From an uncultured Marinilabiliaceae bacterium (GTDB lineage Bacteria > Bacteroidota > Bacteroidia > Bacteroidales > Marinilabiliaceae): 11,166 bases of DNA. Shown piece by piece: positions 1 to 7,083 of the stretch. Under the pieces are notes generated by a model. The model did not search any database. It had not been told where the DNA came from and worked only from the letters and a program-made list of their open reading frames with translations. The stretch spans positions 1 through 11,166 of the forward strand of contig CAJONN010000048.1 of assembly GCA_905235955.1 (NCBI GenBank). Reading direction: 5' to 3'. Every line of letters starts with the position of its first letter. Positions within the stretch are counted from its first letter, which is position 1. The translations under genes were made by a program, and so were the position numbers.

Positions 1-42
1 CTTATTACTTAAAACTTATTACTTAAAACTTATTACTTAAAT
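1..42. repeat. Three tandem copies of a 14-bp AT-rich unit
   Basis: The unit CTTATTACTTAAAA occurs at 1-14 and 15-28. A third copy at 29-42 differs only in its last base, and its end includes the stop codon of the Dus gene (37-39). Read on the gene's strand the array repeats AAGTAATAAG, so it supplies several extra TAA stops just after the gene. The array may extend beyond the window edge. It does not form a clear stem with a T-tract, so I do not call it a terminator. Confidence 0.85.
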
Positions 43-957
43 CTCCTCCTGTATCAACGCTGCTACAGCTGCGGTGTAGAGGTCTATTTTGTTGGCTTTC
101 TGTATGTTTTTGTGCAGTCGTTTCGGTGCATTGGGGAATAGATATTCCCAGTATGGCTTCATCTTGCCCAGTACCTGTTTGTCGCCACTCATGTGGCTTA
201 TGTGTGCGTCGAGTAGCTCAGAGTGGAAGCGTCTGAAAGTGTCGGTGGTGGGCACTTCGAGTCCTTTGAGTTGGCAGAAGAGTGTAGGGTCAGCAAGCAA
301 GCCTCTGCCTATCATTACGCCTTTTATTTCTGGAAATTGGTTGCAAATGTCGTCAACATCAGCGGTGGTGAGTAGGTCGCCGTTGTAGATGACTGGGTGT
401 TTGCATTGGTTCAAGAATTCTCTGAAAGCATTTTTGTCGCATTCGCCTTTGTATTGTTGCTTGCCGTAGCGTGCGTGCACTGTGATGTGGCGTAGTGGCG
501 TGTTGTTGATGTCGCTGATTACTTCTTGCCATTGGTCGCATGAGGTGAAGCCGAGGCGTATTTTGAGCGAGTATTCAATGTTGCTGTTGTGTGCGGCAGC
601 GCTTAGTATGCTTCTGAGTCGGTCAGGGTAGTTGAATAGTACGCAGCCTTTGCCGTGTGCTGCAATGGGTGGAAATGGGCAGCCCATATTGATGTCTATT
701 CGCTTGTAGCCGCGTGATGCTATGGCTTCGGTGAGTAGGTTGAGTTCATCGGCATTGGCTGGCAATATTTGTGGCACGAGGTTGGGTAGCTCATCGGCAT
801 CGAGTTCGCGGAGGTCGCGTTGTCTGATGTCGCCACGTTCGATGCGTATGAATGGTGTGTAGCAGTAGTCGGCACCGCCATAGTAGTGCATAAAGAGGCG
901 TCGAAAGACTACATCGGTGAGGCCTTGAAGTGGTGCTAAATGTATCTCTTTGGTCAT
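37..957 (-). CDS. tRNA-dihydrouridine synthase (Dus family, FMN-dependent)
   Basis: This 306-residue protein should reduce specific uridines in tRNA to dihydrouridine in the cytoplasm, using FMN and NAD(P)H. It has the Dus TIM-barrel layout. An FMN-binding APLQGLTD sits near residues 8-15 and Q63 lies in VPQIL. The catalytic cysteine is C93 in DINMGCP, the same position as in Thermus Dus. Further marks are K132 in KIRLGF, H161 and R163 in TVHAR, N192-G193-D194 in YNGDL, and the phosphate-binding GVMIGRG at 213-219. Length is normal. The loop after GCP (FPPIAAHGKG) differs from the usual DusA/B/C forms, so I assign no paralogue letter. The start is 15 nt after the helicase stop, making it the last gene of the four-gene run. 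Its stop lies inside a tandem repeat. Family is confident; the target uridine is unknown. Confidence 0.93.
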   Translation of the reverse strand: MTKEIHLAPLQGLTDVVFRRLFMHYYGGADYCYTPFIRIERGDIRQRDLRELDADELPNLVPQILPANADELNLLTEAIASRGYKRIDINMGCPFPPIAAHGKGCVLFNYPDRLRSILSAAAHNSNIEYSLKIRLGFTSCDQWQEVISDINNTPLRHITVHARYGKQQYKGECDKNAFREFLNQCKHPVIYNGDLLTTADVDDICNQFPEIKGVMIGRGLLADPTLFCQLKGLEVPTTDTFRRFHSELLDAHISHMSGDKQVLGKMKPYWEYLFPNAPKRLHKNIQKANKIDLYTAAVAALIQEEI

Positions 958-972
958 TGTGTTGTTGTGTTT

Positions 973-3900
973 TTATATCTCAATTATTTCTGGTTGATAG
1001 GTGTCGTTGTCGCCCAAAAACCAGAGGTATCCGTTTATGTTGGTGTAGCCTGTTTGGGCAAAAAGTGTTTTATATTGTTGCACTTGTGTCTGATATTTTT
1101 TGATGTTTTGATTGTTTTTGGCGCAAAATTTATAGTCGATGACTGTTACGTTGTTTTGGTCGTCGATTACGACGCGGTCTGGGCGTTTTATCTGTCCGTT
1201 GCCGAAAAACGACATTTCGTTGTATACATGTTGCGCTGGCACGTTGAACCATGCTTTGGCTATTGGGTTGGTAAGTGCTGTGTCAATATGTTTGCGCCTG
1301 ATAGTGGCATCGGCAGCTGAGAGTTGTCCGTTTTCGGTGGCTGTGGCAAAGGCTGCATCGAGGTCGGCAAGGGTGCGTACGTGTTCCATTATTGAGTGCA
1401 TTTCAATGCCAAATTGGCGGTTGGTTGTCTCTTCATCGGTGTCGTCGGGCATGTTGGTGGTGACCATACGTAGGTTCCATTGGTGTAGCGGATATTGCTC
1501 AATGGTTTCGTTTTGCTGGTTGGCAATGGTGTTGTTGGTAGGGCAGAGGGTGCCTATGGTATATGTTTGCCCGGTAGGGGTAAGTGTGGTGTTTATGTCT
1601 TGGCTAAATGGCTCTCCGTTGGCGTAGTTGGCCGATACATCGTTTTGGTTTTTAAGCACATTGAGCATGTAGTTGAAGACCGATTTGTTTTCGTCGTCGT
1701 CTTCTTTTTTTTGTTTTTTTGTTTTTTCTTTTCCCCATATCATCAAAACCTCTTCGGCGCGTGTGAGAGCTACGTATAGTTCGTTGAGGCTATCGATGTA
1801 TTTCATGCGTGTTTCGTTGGCATAAATATCGTCGAAGTAGGTGTTTTTCATGTTTTTGTTGTATGTTATGGGCAGGTAGTTGAGCATTTGCACTGTTTCA
1901 TCGTTGATGCCTGCTGTTGGCACCCATAGCAAGTCGTCGGGTTTTTTTATTATGTCCCAACTGGCAAATGGTATGAGCACGGCTTTGAATTCCAATCCTT
2001 TTGATTTGTGAATGGTCATAACTTGCACTGCGGTGCGACTTTGTGGAGCAATTACCGATATTTTCCCCTCGTTTTTGTCCATATAGTCTATGAAGTCTGA
2101 TAAGTTTACTCTGCCTTTGCTTAGGTATGAGCGCATTGTGTCGGTTAGTGCTTCGATAAACATAAAGTCGGCGCTGACGAGTTCAGGCTTGATATATGAT
2201 TCGGTTAATTGGCTCACAATTTCTATGAGTCCCATGCCGTTGAGTGCTTGCAGTTGGCTTTTGATGTCGTCTGATACGTTGAGCAGTTGGTTGATGTTGG
2301 TGGTTTGGTTGTAGACCGATGCCGACATAAACGCTATGAGCGAGGGTAAGTCTTGAGGGTTGGCCAAATAGCGTAGTGCGCCCATTATGCCTACTACGGC
2401 TTTTGAACTTGTGAGCTTGAGCGAGTCGGTTGATACGGCTTCGATGCCTTCTTGCTTGAGAGCTCGCATTATGGTGCTGCCGTCTTCGTTTCTGCGCACA
2501 AGTATGCAGATGTCGCCATAGTCGTAGTTGTAGTTGTTGTGCAAATCTCTGATGGCGTTTATTGTCTCTTGTAGCACAATTGTATCTTCGTTTGTGTCGG
2601 CATTGTTGTTCGGGTCGGTTTGCTCTACTGATACCACTTTTACTTGCACAAAGCCTGCATTGTTGGCGGTTGTTTTTTTGTTGTCGGGTATGTTTTGTGT
2701 GCAGCTTTCAAACACTTTGAGTAGGTCGGTGTTGCTTGGTGTGTTGGTTATGGTGTTTAGTGTTTGCTGCATATTGCTTCTGATGTGGCTAAATATGGTG
2801 TTGTTGAATGCCACTATGCAATGTTGGCTGCGCCAGTTGGTTTCGAGTTGGTTGATGTTGCACGTGAGTGTGTTGCCTACGTTGGCAAGGTTGCGCCAGT
2901 CAGAGTTGCGCCAGCGATATATTGATTGTTTTGTGTCGCCAACGAGTAGGCAGTTGTTGTTGCTCGATATGGCTTGGCTTATGAGTGGCTTGAAGTTGTT
3001 CCACTGCATTTCTGATGTGTCTTGAAATTCATCAATCATTATGTTGTGAAACTTGGTGCCTATTTTTTCATAGATAAAAGGCAGTTCGCAGCCGTCGATG
3101 AGGCGTCGCAAGAGGTCGTTGCTGTCGCTCATGGGCAGCATGTCGTTTTTGCGCTTCCACTCGTTCATTTTTTCTGACAGATGACTCATAATGCCTATCA
3201 CGTAGATGTTTTTCTTTATGAGATGTGCTGTGCGATAACGTGTTAGGTATTTGTGGAGTTCGGCATATAGGTTGCGGAAGGCTTTCTCTACAAATTCGTT
3301 GTTAGAATCATCGTTGAATGTCTTGTTATCCTCTTTCTTGAGTATAGTGTCTAATTTTTCTCTTGTTTTTTGGTTTCCTATGCAAATATTGTATACTGTG
3401 TACGGTTGAGCTTTGCTTTTCCCTTTTACTTCGTCAACTGGGAATCCATTGGGGAAGTTGTTGGCATAGTTGGCAAATATTTCTTCAAATTTTAGTTCAT
3501 GCTCTTCTATTATTTTGTCAATATTTTTTTTGAGTTTTTGCATAAACTCGGCATCGTTATGAGTTTTTGCCTCAATGTCGTCCATAAATTTGCGCCCATC
3601 GTCAGAGAGTATATTGACGGCCAGTTTTATTATGTCGCCTTCTATGCTCCATTTGCCTTCGTCGGCTTTGCTGTTGAAAAATTCTATTAGCCAGTTGCGC
3701 AGTTGAGCGTTTTCTTTTTCAGATATAGAGCGCATTAGGTTGTCAACTGATTCGGTTACTACCAAATTGCTGTCGAGTTCTATGCCATACGATGCCGGAA
3801 AACCCATTTCGAAGGCAAAGGCTCTGATGACGCGCTGTACAAAGCTGTCGATGGTGCTGACGCTAAACATGCGGTAGTCGTTGAGGATGAGGCGCAGTGC

Positions 3901-4236
3901 GGTTTGGCAGCGTTGTTTGATGTCGGCTTGGCTGAGGAGTGGCTTATTTGTGGCGCGCATGCAGTTTTGTTGCCTGCTTATTAGCATCTCTTGCCTCTTT
4001 TGTTGCGCAGGAGTAAGTTTTTCAGTGCTTGCTGATATGCAATAGAGGTCGTCAATGATGCGTGTCATCATCTCGGCTGTAGCTTTGTTGGTGAAGGTTA
4101 CTGCCAATATGTTTTGGTATTTGTTGGGTGCGCTAATGAGCATGTCAATGTAGCGCGATGCCAATGTGTATGTTTTGCCTGAACCTGCTGATGCACTGTA
4201 TACATCAACTGGTTTTATCTCCTCTTTGTTTGCCAT
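973..4236 (-). CDS. AddA/RecB-type UvrD-like helicase with C-terminal PD-(D/E)XK nuclease
   Basis: This 1087-residue protein is a superfamily 1A DNA helicase fused to a nuclease, of the kind that resects double-strand ends for RecA-dependent repair. Helicase motifs appear in order: Walker A SAGSGKT (16-22), Ia AVTFTNKATAEM (45-56), II IDEFQDT (401-407), III LVGDTKQSIYRWR (431-443), IV NWRS (467-470), V TIHKSKGLEF (741-750) and VI YVALTRA (821-827). The C-terminal nuclease shows H947 in GIEMH, D1020 in RPD, D1034-Y1035-K1036, and Q1051xxxY1055, so both activities look intact. A charged linker (about 836-851) joins the two parts and is encoded by a very A-rich tract. The start overlaps the hydrolase stop by one base (TAATG), which suggests translational coupling. 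AddA enzymes normally work with AddB, and no AddB or RecC/RecD gene is in this window. AddA-like is favoured over RecB, but the symbol is left open. Confidence 0.93.
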   Translation of the reverse strand: MANKEEIKPVDVYSASAGSGKTYTLASRYIDMLISAPNKYQNILAVTFTNKATAEMMTRIIDDLYCISASTEKLTPAQQKRQEMLISRQQNCMRATNKPLLSQADIKQRCQTALRLILNDYRMFSVSTIDSFVQRVIRAFAFEMGFPASYGIELDSNLVVTESVDNLMRSISEKENAQLRNWLIEFFNSKADEGKWSIEGDIIKLAVNILSDDGRKFMDDIEAKTHNDAEFMQKLKKNIDKIIEEHELKFEEIFANYANNFPNGFPVDEVKGKSKAQPYTVYNICIGNQKTREKLDTILKKEDNKTFNDDSNNEFVEKAFRNLYAELHKYLTRYRTAHLIKKNIYVIGIMSHLSEKMNEWKRKNDMLPMSDSNDLLRRLIDGCELPFIYEKIGTKFHNIMIDEFQDTSEMQWNNFKPLISQAISSNNNCLLVGDTKQSIYRWRNSDWRNLANVGNTLTCNINQLETNWRSQHCIVAFNNTIFSHIRSNMQQTLNTITNTPSNTDLLKVFESCTQNIPDNKKTTANNAGFVQVKVVSVEQTDPNNNADTNEDTIVLQETINAIRDLHNNYNYDYGDICILVRRNEDGSTIMRALKQEGIEAVSTDSLKLTSSKAVVGIMGALRYLANPQDLPSLIAFMSASVYNQTTNINQLLNVSDDIKSQLQALNGMGLIEIVSQLTESYIKPELVSADFMFIEALTDTMRSYLSKGRVNLSDFIDYMDKNEGKISVIAPQSRTAVQVMTIHKSKGLEFKAVLIPFASWDIIKKPDDLLWVPTAGINDETVQMLNYLPITYNKNMKNTYFDDIYANETRMKYIDSLNELYVALTRAEEVLMIWGKEKTKKQKKEDDDENKSVFNYMLNVLKNQNDVSANYANGEPFSQDINTTLTPTGQTYTIGTLCPTNNTIANQQNETIEQYPLHQWNLRMVTTNMPDDTDEETTNRQFGIEMHSIMEHVRTLADLDAAFATATENGQLSAADATIRRKHIDTALTNPIAKAWFNVPAQHVYNEMSFFGNGQIKRPDRVVIDDQNNVTVIDYKFCAKNNQNIKKYQTQVQQYKTLFAQTGYTNINGYLWFLGDNDTYQPEIIEI
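1705..1732 (-). repeat. Interrupted poly-A tract inside the helicase-nuclease gene
   Basis: On the coding strand this stretch has runs of four, six, seven and eight A separated by single G or C bases. It encodes the lysine-rich linker KEKTKKQKK between helicase motif VI and the nuclease domain. The reading frame is open through it in this sequence. Runs of seven and eight A are prone to replication or transcription slippage. A slip here would separate an intact helicase from its nuclease. Confidence 0.8.
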
Positions 4237-5096
4237 TAGTTGCCGATGAATTGATTTATATTGTTGAGTTGTTGCAGTGCCATGTTGTAGCCCAAGTCGT
4301 AGAGTTGCTCAAGTTTGCTAATGTCGCTGGTGGTGCGCCCTACGCCACAGTTGTGCGTTGGTCGTATTACGTAGGCTTGTCCGCTTTGTTCGGCTTGTGT
4401 GAGTGCATCGAGTTGTGCATTGTAGGCATCGTTGCGTGTGCGTAGTGCTTCGCGCAGTTCGGGGTATTTCCGATATGCCATTGGCGGCAGGTATATGTCG
4501 CCTGCCTCTTTTCTGTATCCAACTTCTTTGGTCATCACTACTACGGCTTTGGTGCATCCGTCTGATAGCGCATGAGCAAATGGTATTGAGTCAGTAACGC
4601 CGCCATCTACCATTGGTATGCCATCAACATTGCCCATTGGGCACATTATTGGCAAGCTACATGAGGCGCGTGCAGCATCTACAAAACGTTTGTAGTTGGC
4701 ATATTCTTCTATATATTCGGCTTTGCCAGTGAGCGCATTGCTTGTTACCATTATCATGCGCGAGCCACTCTGGCAGTATGTTTCAAAGTCGAACGGATAA
4801 TATTCGTTGGGGAATGTTTCAAACAAAAAGTCCATATCTATCACACCATGTCCGCCTACCATTGGCATTAGCCCAATGTAGTTGTGTAGGCGTATGAGGT
4901 CGGTGTCGCAAAAATGCGAGCGTCCTTTTTGGCGCGATAGGTAGTTGATGCCTGTAGTTGCCCCTGCCGATGTGCCTATGACGTAGCTGAAGTGCACATT
5001 GTAGTCGGTAAAGCAGTCGAGAACACCGGCTGTGTATATGCCACGCATTCCGCCGCCTTCAAGCACAAGTGCTGTTGTTTGCTTATTGGTTGCCAT
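4236..5096 (-). CDS. Patatin-like phospholipase / acyl hydrolase (YjjU-like)
   Basis: This 286-residue protein is a patatin-fold serine acyl hydrolase that likely cleaves ester bonds of phospholipids or related lipids. The catalytic pair is visible: nucleophile S43 in GTSAG (41-45) and D164 in DGG (164-166). The oxyanion-hole loop GGGMRG lies at 14-19. The segment VIDMDFLFE (about 85-93) resembles the matching part of E. coli YjjU, and length fits a single-domain bacterial patatin. I see no signal peptide or membrane segment, so it is probably cytoplasmic or peripherally attached. It starts 24 nt after the permease stop, behind an A-rich leader without a Shine-Dalgarno match. Its TAA stop shares one base with the helicase ATG. 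The fold and catalytic residues are confident; the true substrate is not known for most of this family. Confidence 0.92.
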   Translation of the reverse strand: MATNKQTTALVLEGGGMRGIYTAGVLDCFTDYNVHFSYVIGTSAGATTGINYLSRQKGRSHFCDTDLIRLHNYIGLMPMVGGHGVIDMDFLFETFPNEYYPFDFETYCQSGSRMIMVTSNALTGKAEYIEEYANYKRFVDAARASCSLPIMCPMGNVDGIPMVDGGVTDSIPFAHALSDGCTKAVVVMTKEVGYRKEAGDIYLPPMAYRKYPELREALRTRNDAYNAQLDALTQAEQSGQAYVIRPTHNCGVGRTTSDISKLEQLYDLGYNMALQQLNNINQFIGN

Positions 5097-5120
5097 AGAC
5101 GATGTTTTTTTTATTTTTTT

Positions 5121-6986
5121 CTATGAAAATGGGAAAATGAGTGGCAATACAAGTATCATCACTATTGCCATTATTATTTGCAAGGGCAAACCTACTTTTA
5201 TGTAGTCGATAAAGGTATATTGTCCGGCAGGCATAACAAGGGCGTTGGGTGGGGTAGAGAAGGGCGAAGCAAAACACATCGACGCACCTACCGACACGGC
5301 AAATAAGAATGGCTCAGGACCTACGTCCATCTGCTGTGCACTCTGCAGGGCTATGGGCGTGAGGAGTACAGCTGTTGCGGTGTTGGATATAAACATTGTC
5401 ATTACTGATGTTGCCATATATATGCCTACCATCAGTGCCATCGGACCAAATTGTCCGCAAATATTCACAAGACTATGCGATATGAGTTCTGATGTGCCTG
5501 TTTTTTCAAGTGCTGTAGATAGTGGCATCATACCACCAATGAGCATTATGCTCTCCCAATTGATGGTTTTGTAAGCAGCTGATATATTGCGGAAACAGCC
5601 GGTGAGCACCATTAGTAGTGCTGCAGCTATTACGGCTGTAACGGGCGCAATGGGTATGAAGTCAAACACCATAGCGGCTATCATTGCTATCATTATTACA
5701 GCCACCAATGGTGCTTTGTGGTTGAGTGTTATGCTGGCGGCCTCATCTTGTGGCTGACCAAGCACTATCCAGTTGGTCGATTCTTGTGTGAGGCGTGTAA
5801 TGTTGGCCCATGTGCCTTGTACCAAAAGTACATCGCCGTAGTGTATTTGCTCTTCGCCAAGTTCGTGTAGTATATATTCGCCTTTTCGGCGTATGCCAAG
5901 CACATTGATGTCAAACTTGTCGCGGTAGCCAGCCTCTTTGATGTTTTTGTTGATGAAGCTCGAACTTGGCATTATTAGCAGTTCGGCTATGCCAATGTCA
6001 TAAAAGTCCATAGCTTTGCCGTGTTTTACTGCAACTTCGGTTTCGTGTTCGTCAACAAACTCAAAGTGCATATTGTCAACCATAGTTGTTACGTCTGAAA
6101 TGCGCCCAGAAACGTAGAGCATATCGCCTTCGTTTAGCTTCATCTCTGCCGAAGCCAATTGCTGCGGTATGGTTTTGAAAAATCTGTGTCGTTTGACATC
6201 GCTGCGTCGCACTTCGAGTATGTTGACGCTATATTTGTTGCGCAGGTCGAGCTGTGCCAATGTGCGCCCTTTGGCTATGCTATTGCCCAATACTTTGATG
6301 CGGAAAAGGTTGTCGGCTAAGCCATATTCTTGTATTAGTTGCGCTGGTGTTTTGCCGTTGGTCGACTGTTGCTCGCTGACCTCATTTTTTTTCGATAAAT
6401 ACCATTTGCTAAGTGGCCAAAGCACAAGTGTGCCAACCGTTACACACACCAAGCCCGATGGTAGAAATGAAAAGAAGCTAAGTGCCGGACGCCCGGCGGT
6501 TTCGAGTGCCGAGGCTATGATGAGGTTTGGCGGAGTTCCAAGCAAGGTCATCATGCCGCCCATAGAGCTGGCAAATGCCAATGGCATGAGCAATCTCGAT
6601 GCCGATATGCCTGCCGAACTGGCTAAACTTACAATTATTGGCATCATCACAGCCACAGTGCCGGTGTTGCTCACAAATGCACCAAAAAATGCGGTAACTA
6701 TCATTACCAAAAAATACAATCGCGTTTCGCTTTTGCCAGCCAAACTAAGTATGCGTGAACTTATGCTCTTTGCCAATCCGGTCTGAAAAATGGCTCCACC
6801 AACTACAAACAAACCTATCATCATTACGACAACAGGGTTTGAGAAGCCACTTAATGCCTCTTCAGGTGTTACAATCTGAAAAAGCATCAGAGCCAACATG
6901 GCGCAGAGCGAAACAATGTCAGACCGCACTTTGCCATTGACAAAAAAGATGGTTGATAAAATTAAAATAGCAATTGTGATGTACAT
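5121..6986 (-). CDS. SLC13/DASS-type anion permease with two RCK_C (TrkA-C) domains
   Basis: This 621-residue inner-membrane protein belongs to the divalent anion:Na+ symporter group. Two membrane halves, about 1-195 and 425-621, each carry the paired family motifs. The first half has SNT (106-108) and TPPN (151-154); the second has SNT (534-536) and TPPN (578-581). This fits the inverted-repeat substrate and sodium site. Between the halves are two soluble RCK_C-type domains, about 221-312 and 325-410, as in E. coli YfbS and the SAC1-like sulfate transporters. RCK_C domains usually bind a regulatory ligand. The substrate could be sulfate, a dicarboxylate or another anion, and the neighbours do not settle it. 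It is the first gene after a strong terminator and a Bacteroidetes -7 box. The ATG at 6984-6986 begins directly with a hydrophobic segment, which supports this start. Confidence 0.92.
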   Translation of the reverse strand: MYITIAILILSTIFFVNGKVRSDIVSLCAMLALMLFQIVTPEEALSGFSNPVVVMMIGLFVVGGAIFQTGLAKSISSRILSLAGKSETRLYFLVMIVTAFFGAFVSNTGTVAVMMPIIVSLASSAGISASRLLMPLAFASSMGGMMTLLGTPPNLIIASALETAGRPALSFFSFLPSGLVCVTVGTLVLWPLSKWYLSKKNEVSEQQSTNGKTPAQLIQEYGLADNLFRIKVLGNSIAKGRTLAQLDLRNKYSVNILEVRRSDVKRHRFFKTIPQQLASAEMKLNEGDMLYVSGRISDVTTMVDNMHFEFVDEHETEVAVKHGKAMDFYDIGIAELLIMPSSSFINKNIKEAGYRDKFDINVLGIRRKGEYILHELGEEQIHYGDVLLVQGTWANITRLTQESTNWIVLGQPQDEAASITLNHKAPLVAVIMIAMIAAMVFDFIPIAPVTAVIAAALLMVLTGCFRNISAAYKTINWESIMLIGGMMPLSTALEKTGTSELISHSLVNICGQFGPMALMVGIYMATSVMTMFISNTATAVLLTPIALQSAQQMDVGPEPFLFAVSVGASMCFASPFSTPPNALVMPAGQYTFIDYIKVGLPLQIIMAIVMILVLPLIFPFS

Positions 6987-7005
6987 AAAACTTCAAATTT
7001 GACTG

Positions 7006-7013
7006 CAAAGATA
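7006..7013 (-). promoter_or_regulatory. Candidate Bacteroidetes -7 box for the permease operon
   Basis: The minus strand reads TATCTTTG, an exact match to the Bacteroidetes sigma-ABfr -7 consensus TAnnTTTG. It lies 19 nt before the permease ATG, giving a leader of roughly a dozen bases. No clear -33 TTTG is seen at the expected spacing, because that stretch is occupied by the upstream terminator. Position and consensus support the call, but the weak -33 limits confidence. Confidence 0.6.
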
Positions 7014-7014
7014 C

Positions 7015-7056
7015 AAAAAAATAACGGCTCCCCATTTGCTAATGGAAGAGCCGCTA
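7015..7056 (-). terminator. Rho-independent terminator after the acyl-CoA dehydrogenase gene
   Basis: On the minus strand TAGCGGCTC (7056-7048) pairs with GAGCCGTTA (7030-7022), nine pairs with one G-U. Inside, CCATT (7045-7041) pairs with AATGG (7036-7032) around a four-base loop. Seven T residues follow at 7021-7015. The stem begins 27 nt after the dehydrogenase stop and separates the etf unit from the permease operon. Confidence 0.9.
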
Positions 7057-7083
7057 TGATTTTTGAGGTGTATCTTTTTAGAA

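Noticed and set aside
1..42. Tandem repeat as a CRISPR array
   Set aside because: The 14-bp units abut directly with no spacers.
1139..1627. 162-codon plus-strand open frame, with a similar one at 2534-3025
   Set aside because: Both are antisense to the helicase-nuclease gene, whose motifs run through the region; the translations are cysteine-, serine- and valine-rich with no family features.
4236..5096. Patatin-like gene as the effector of a CBASS or similar anti-phage system
   Set aside because: No nucleotide cyclase, ubiquitin-like or sensor gene is nearby, and the protein resembles the housekeeping YjjU group.
6169..6786. 205-codon plus-strand open frame
   Set aside because: It lies wholly antisense to the well-supported permease gene and shows no domain; it is a shadow of that gene's codon bias.
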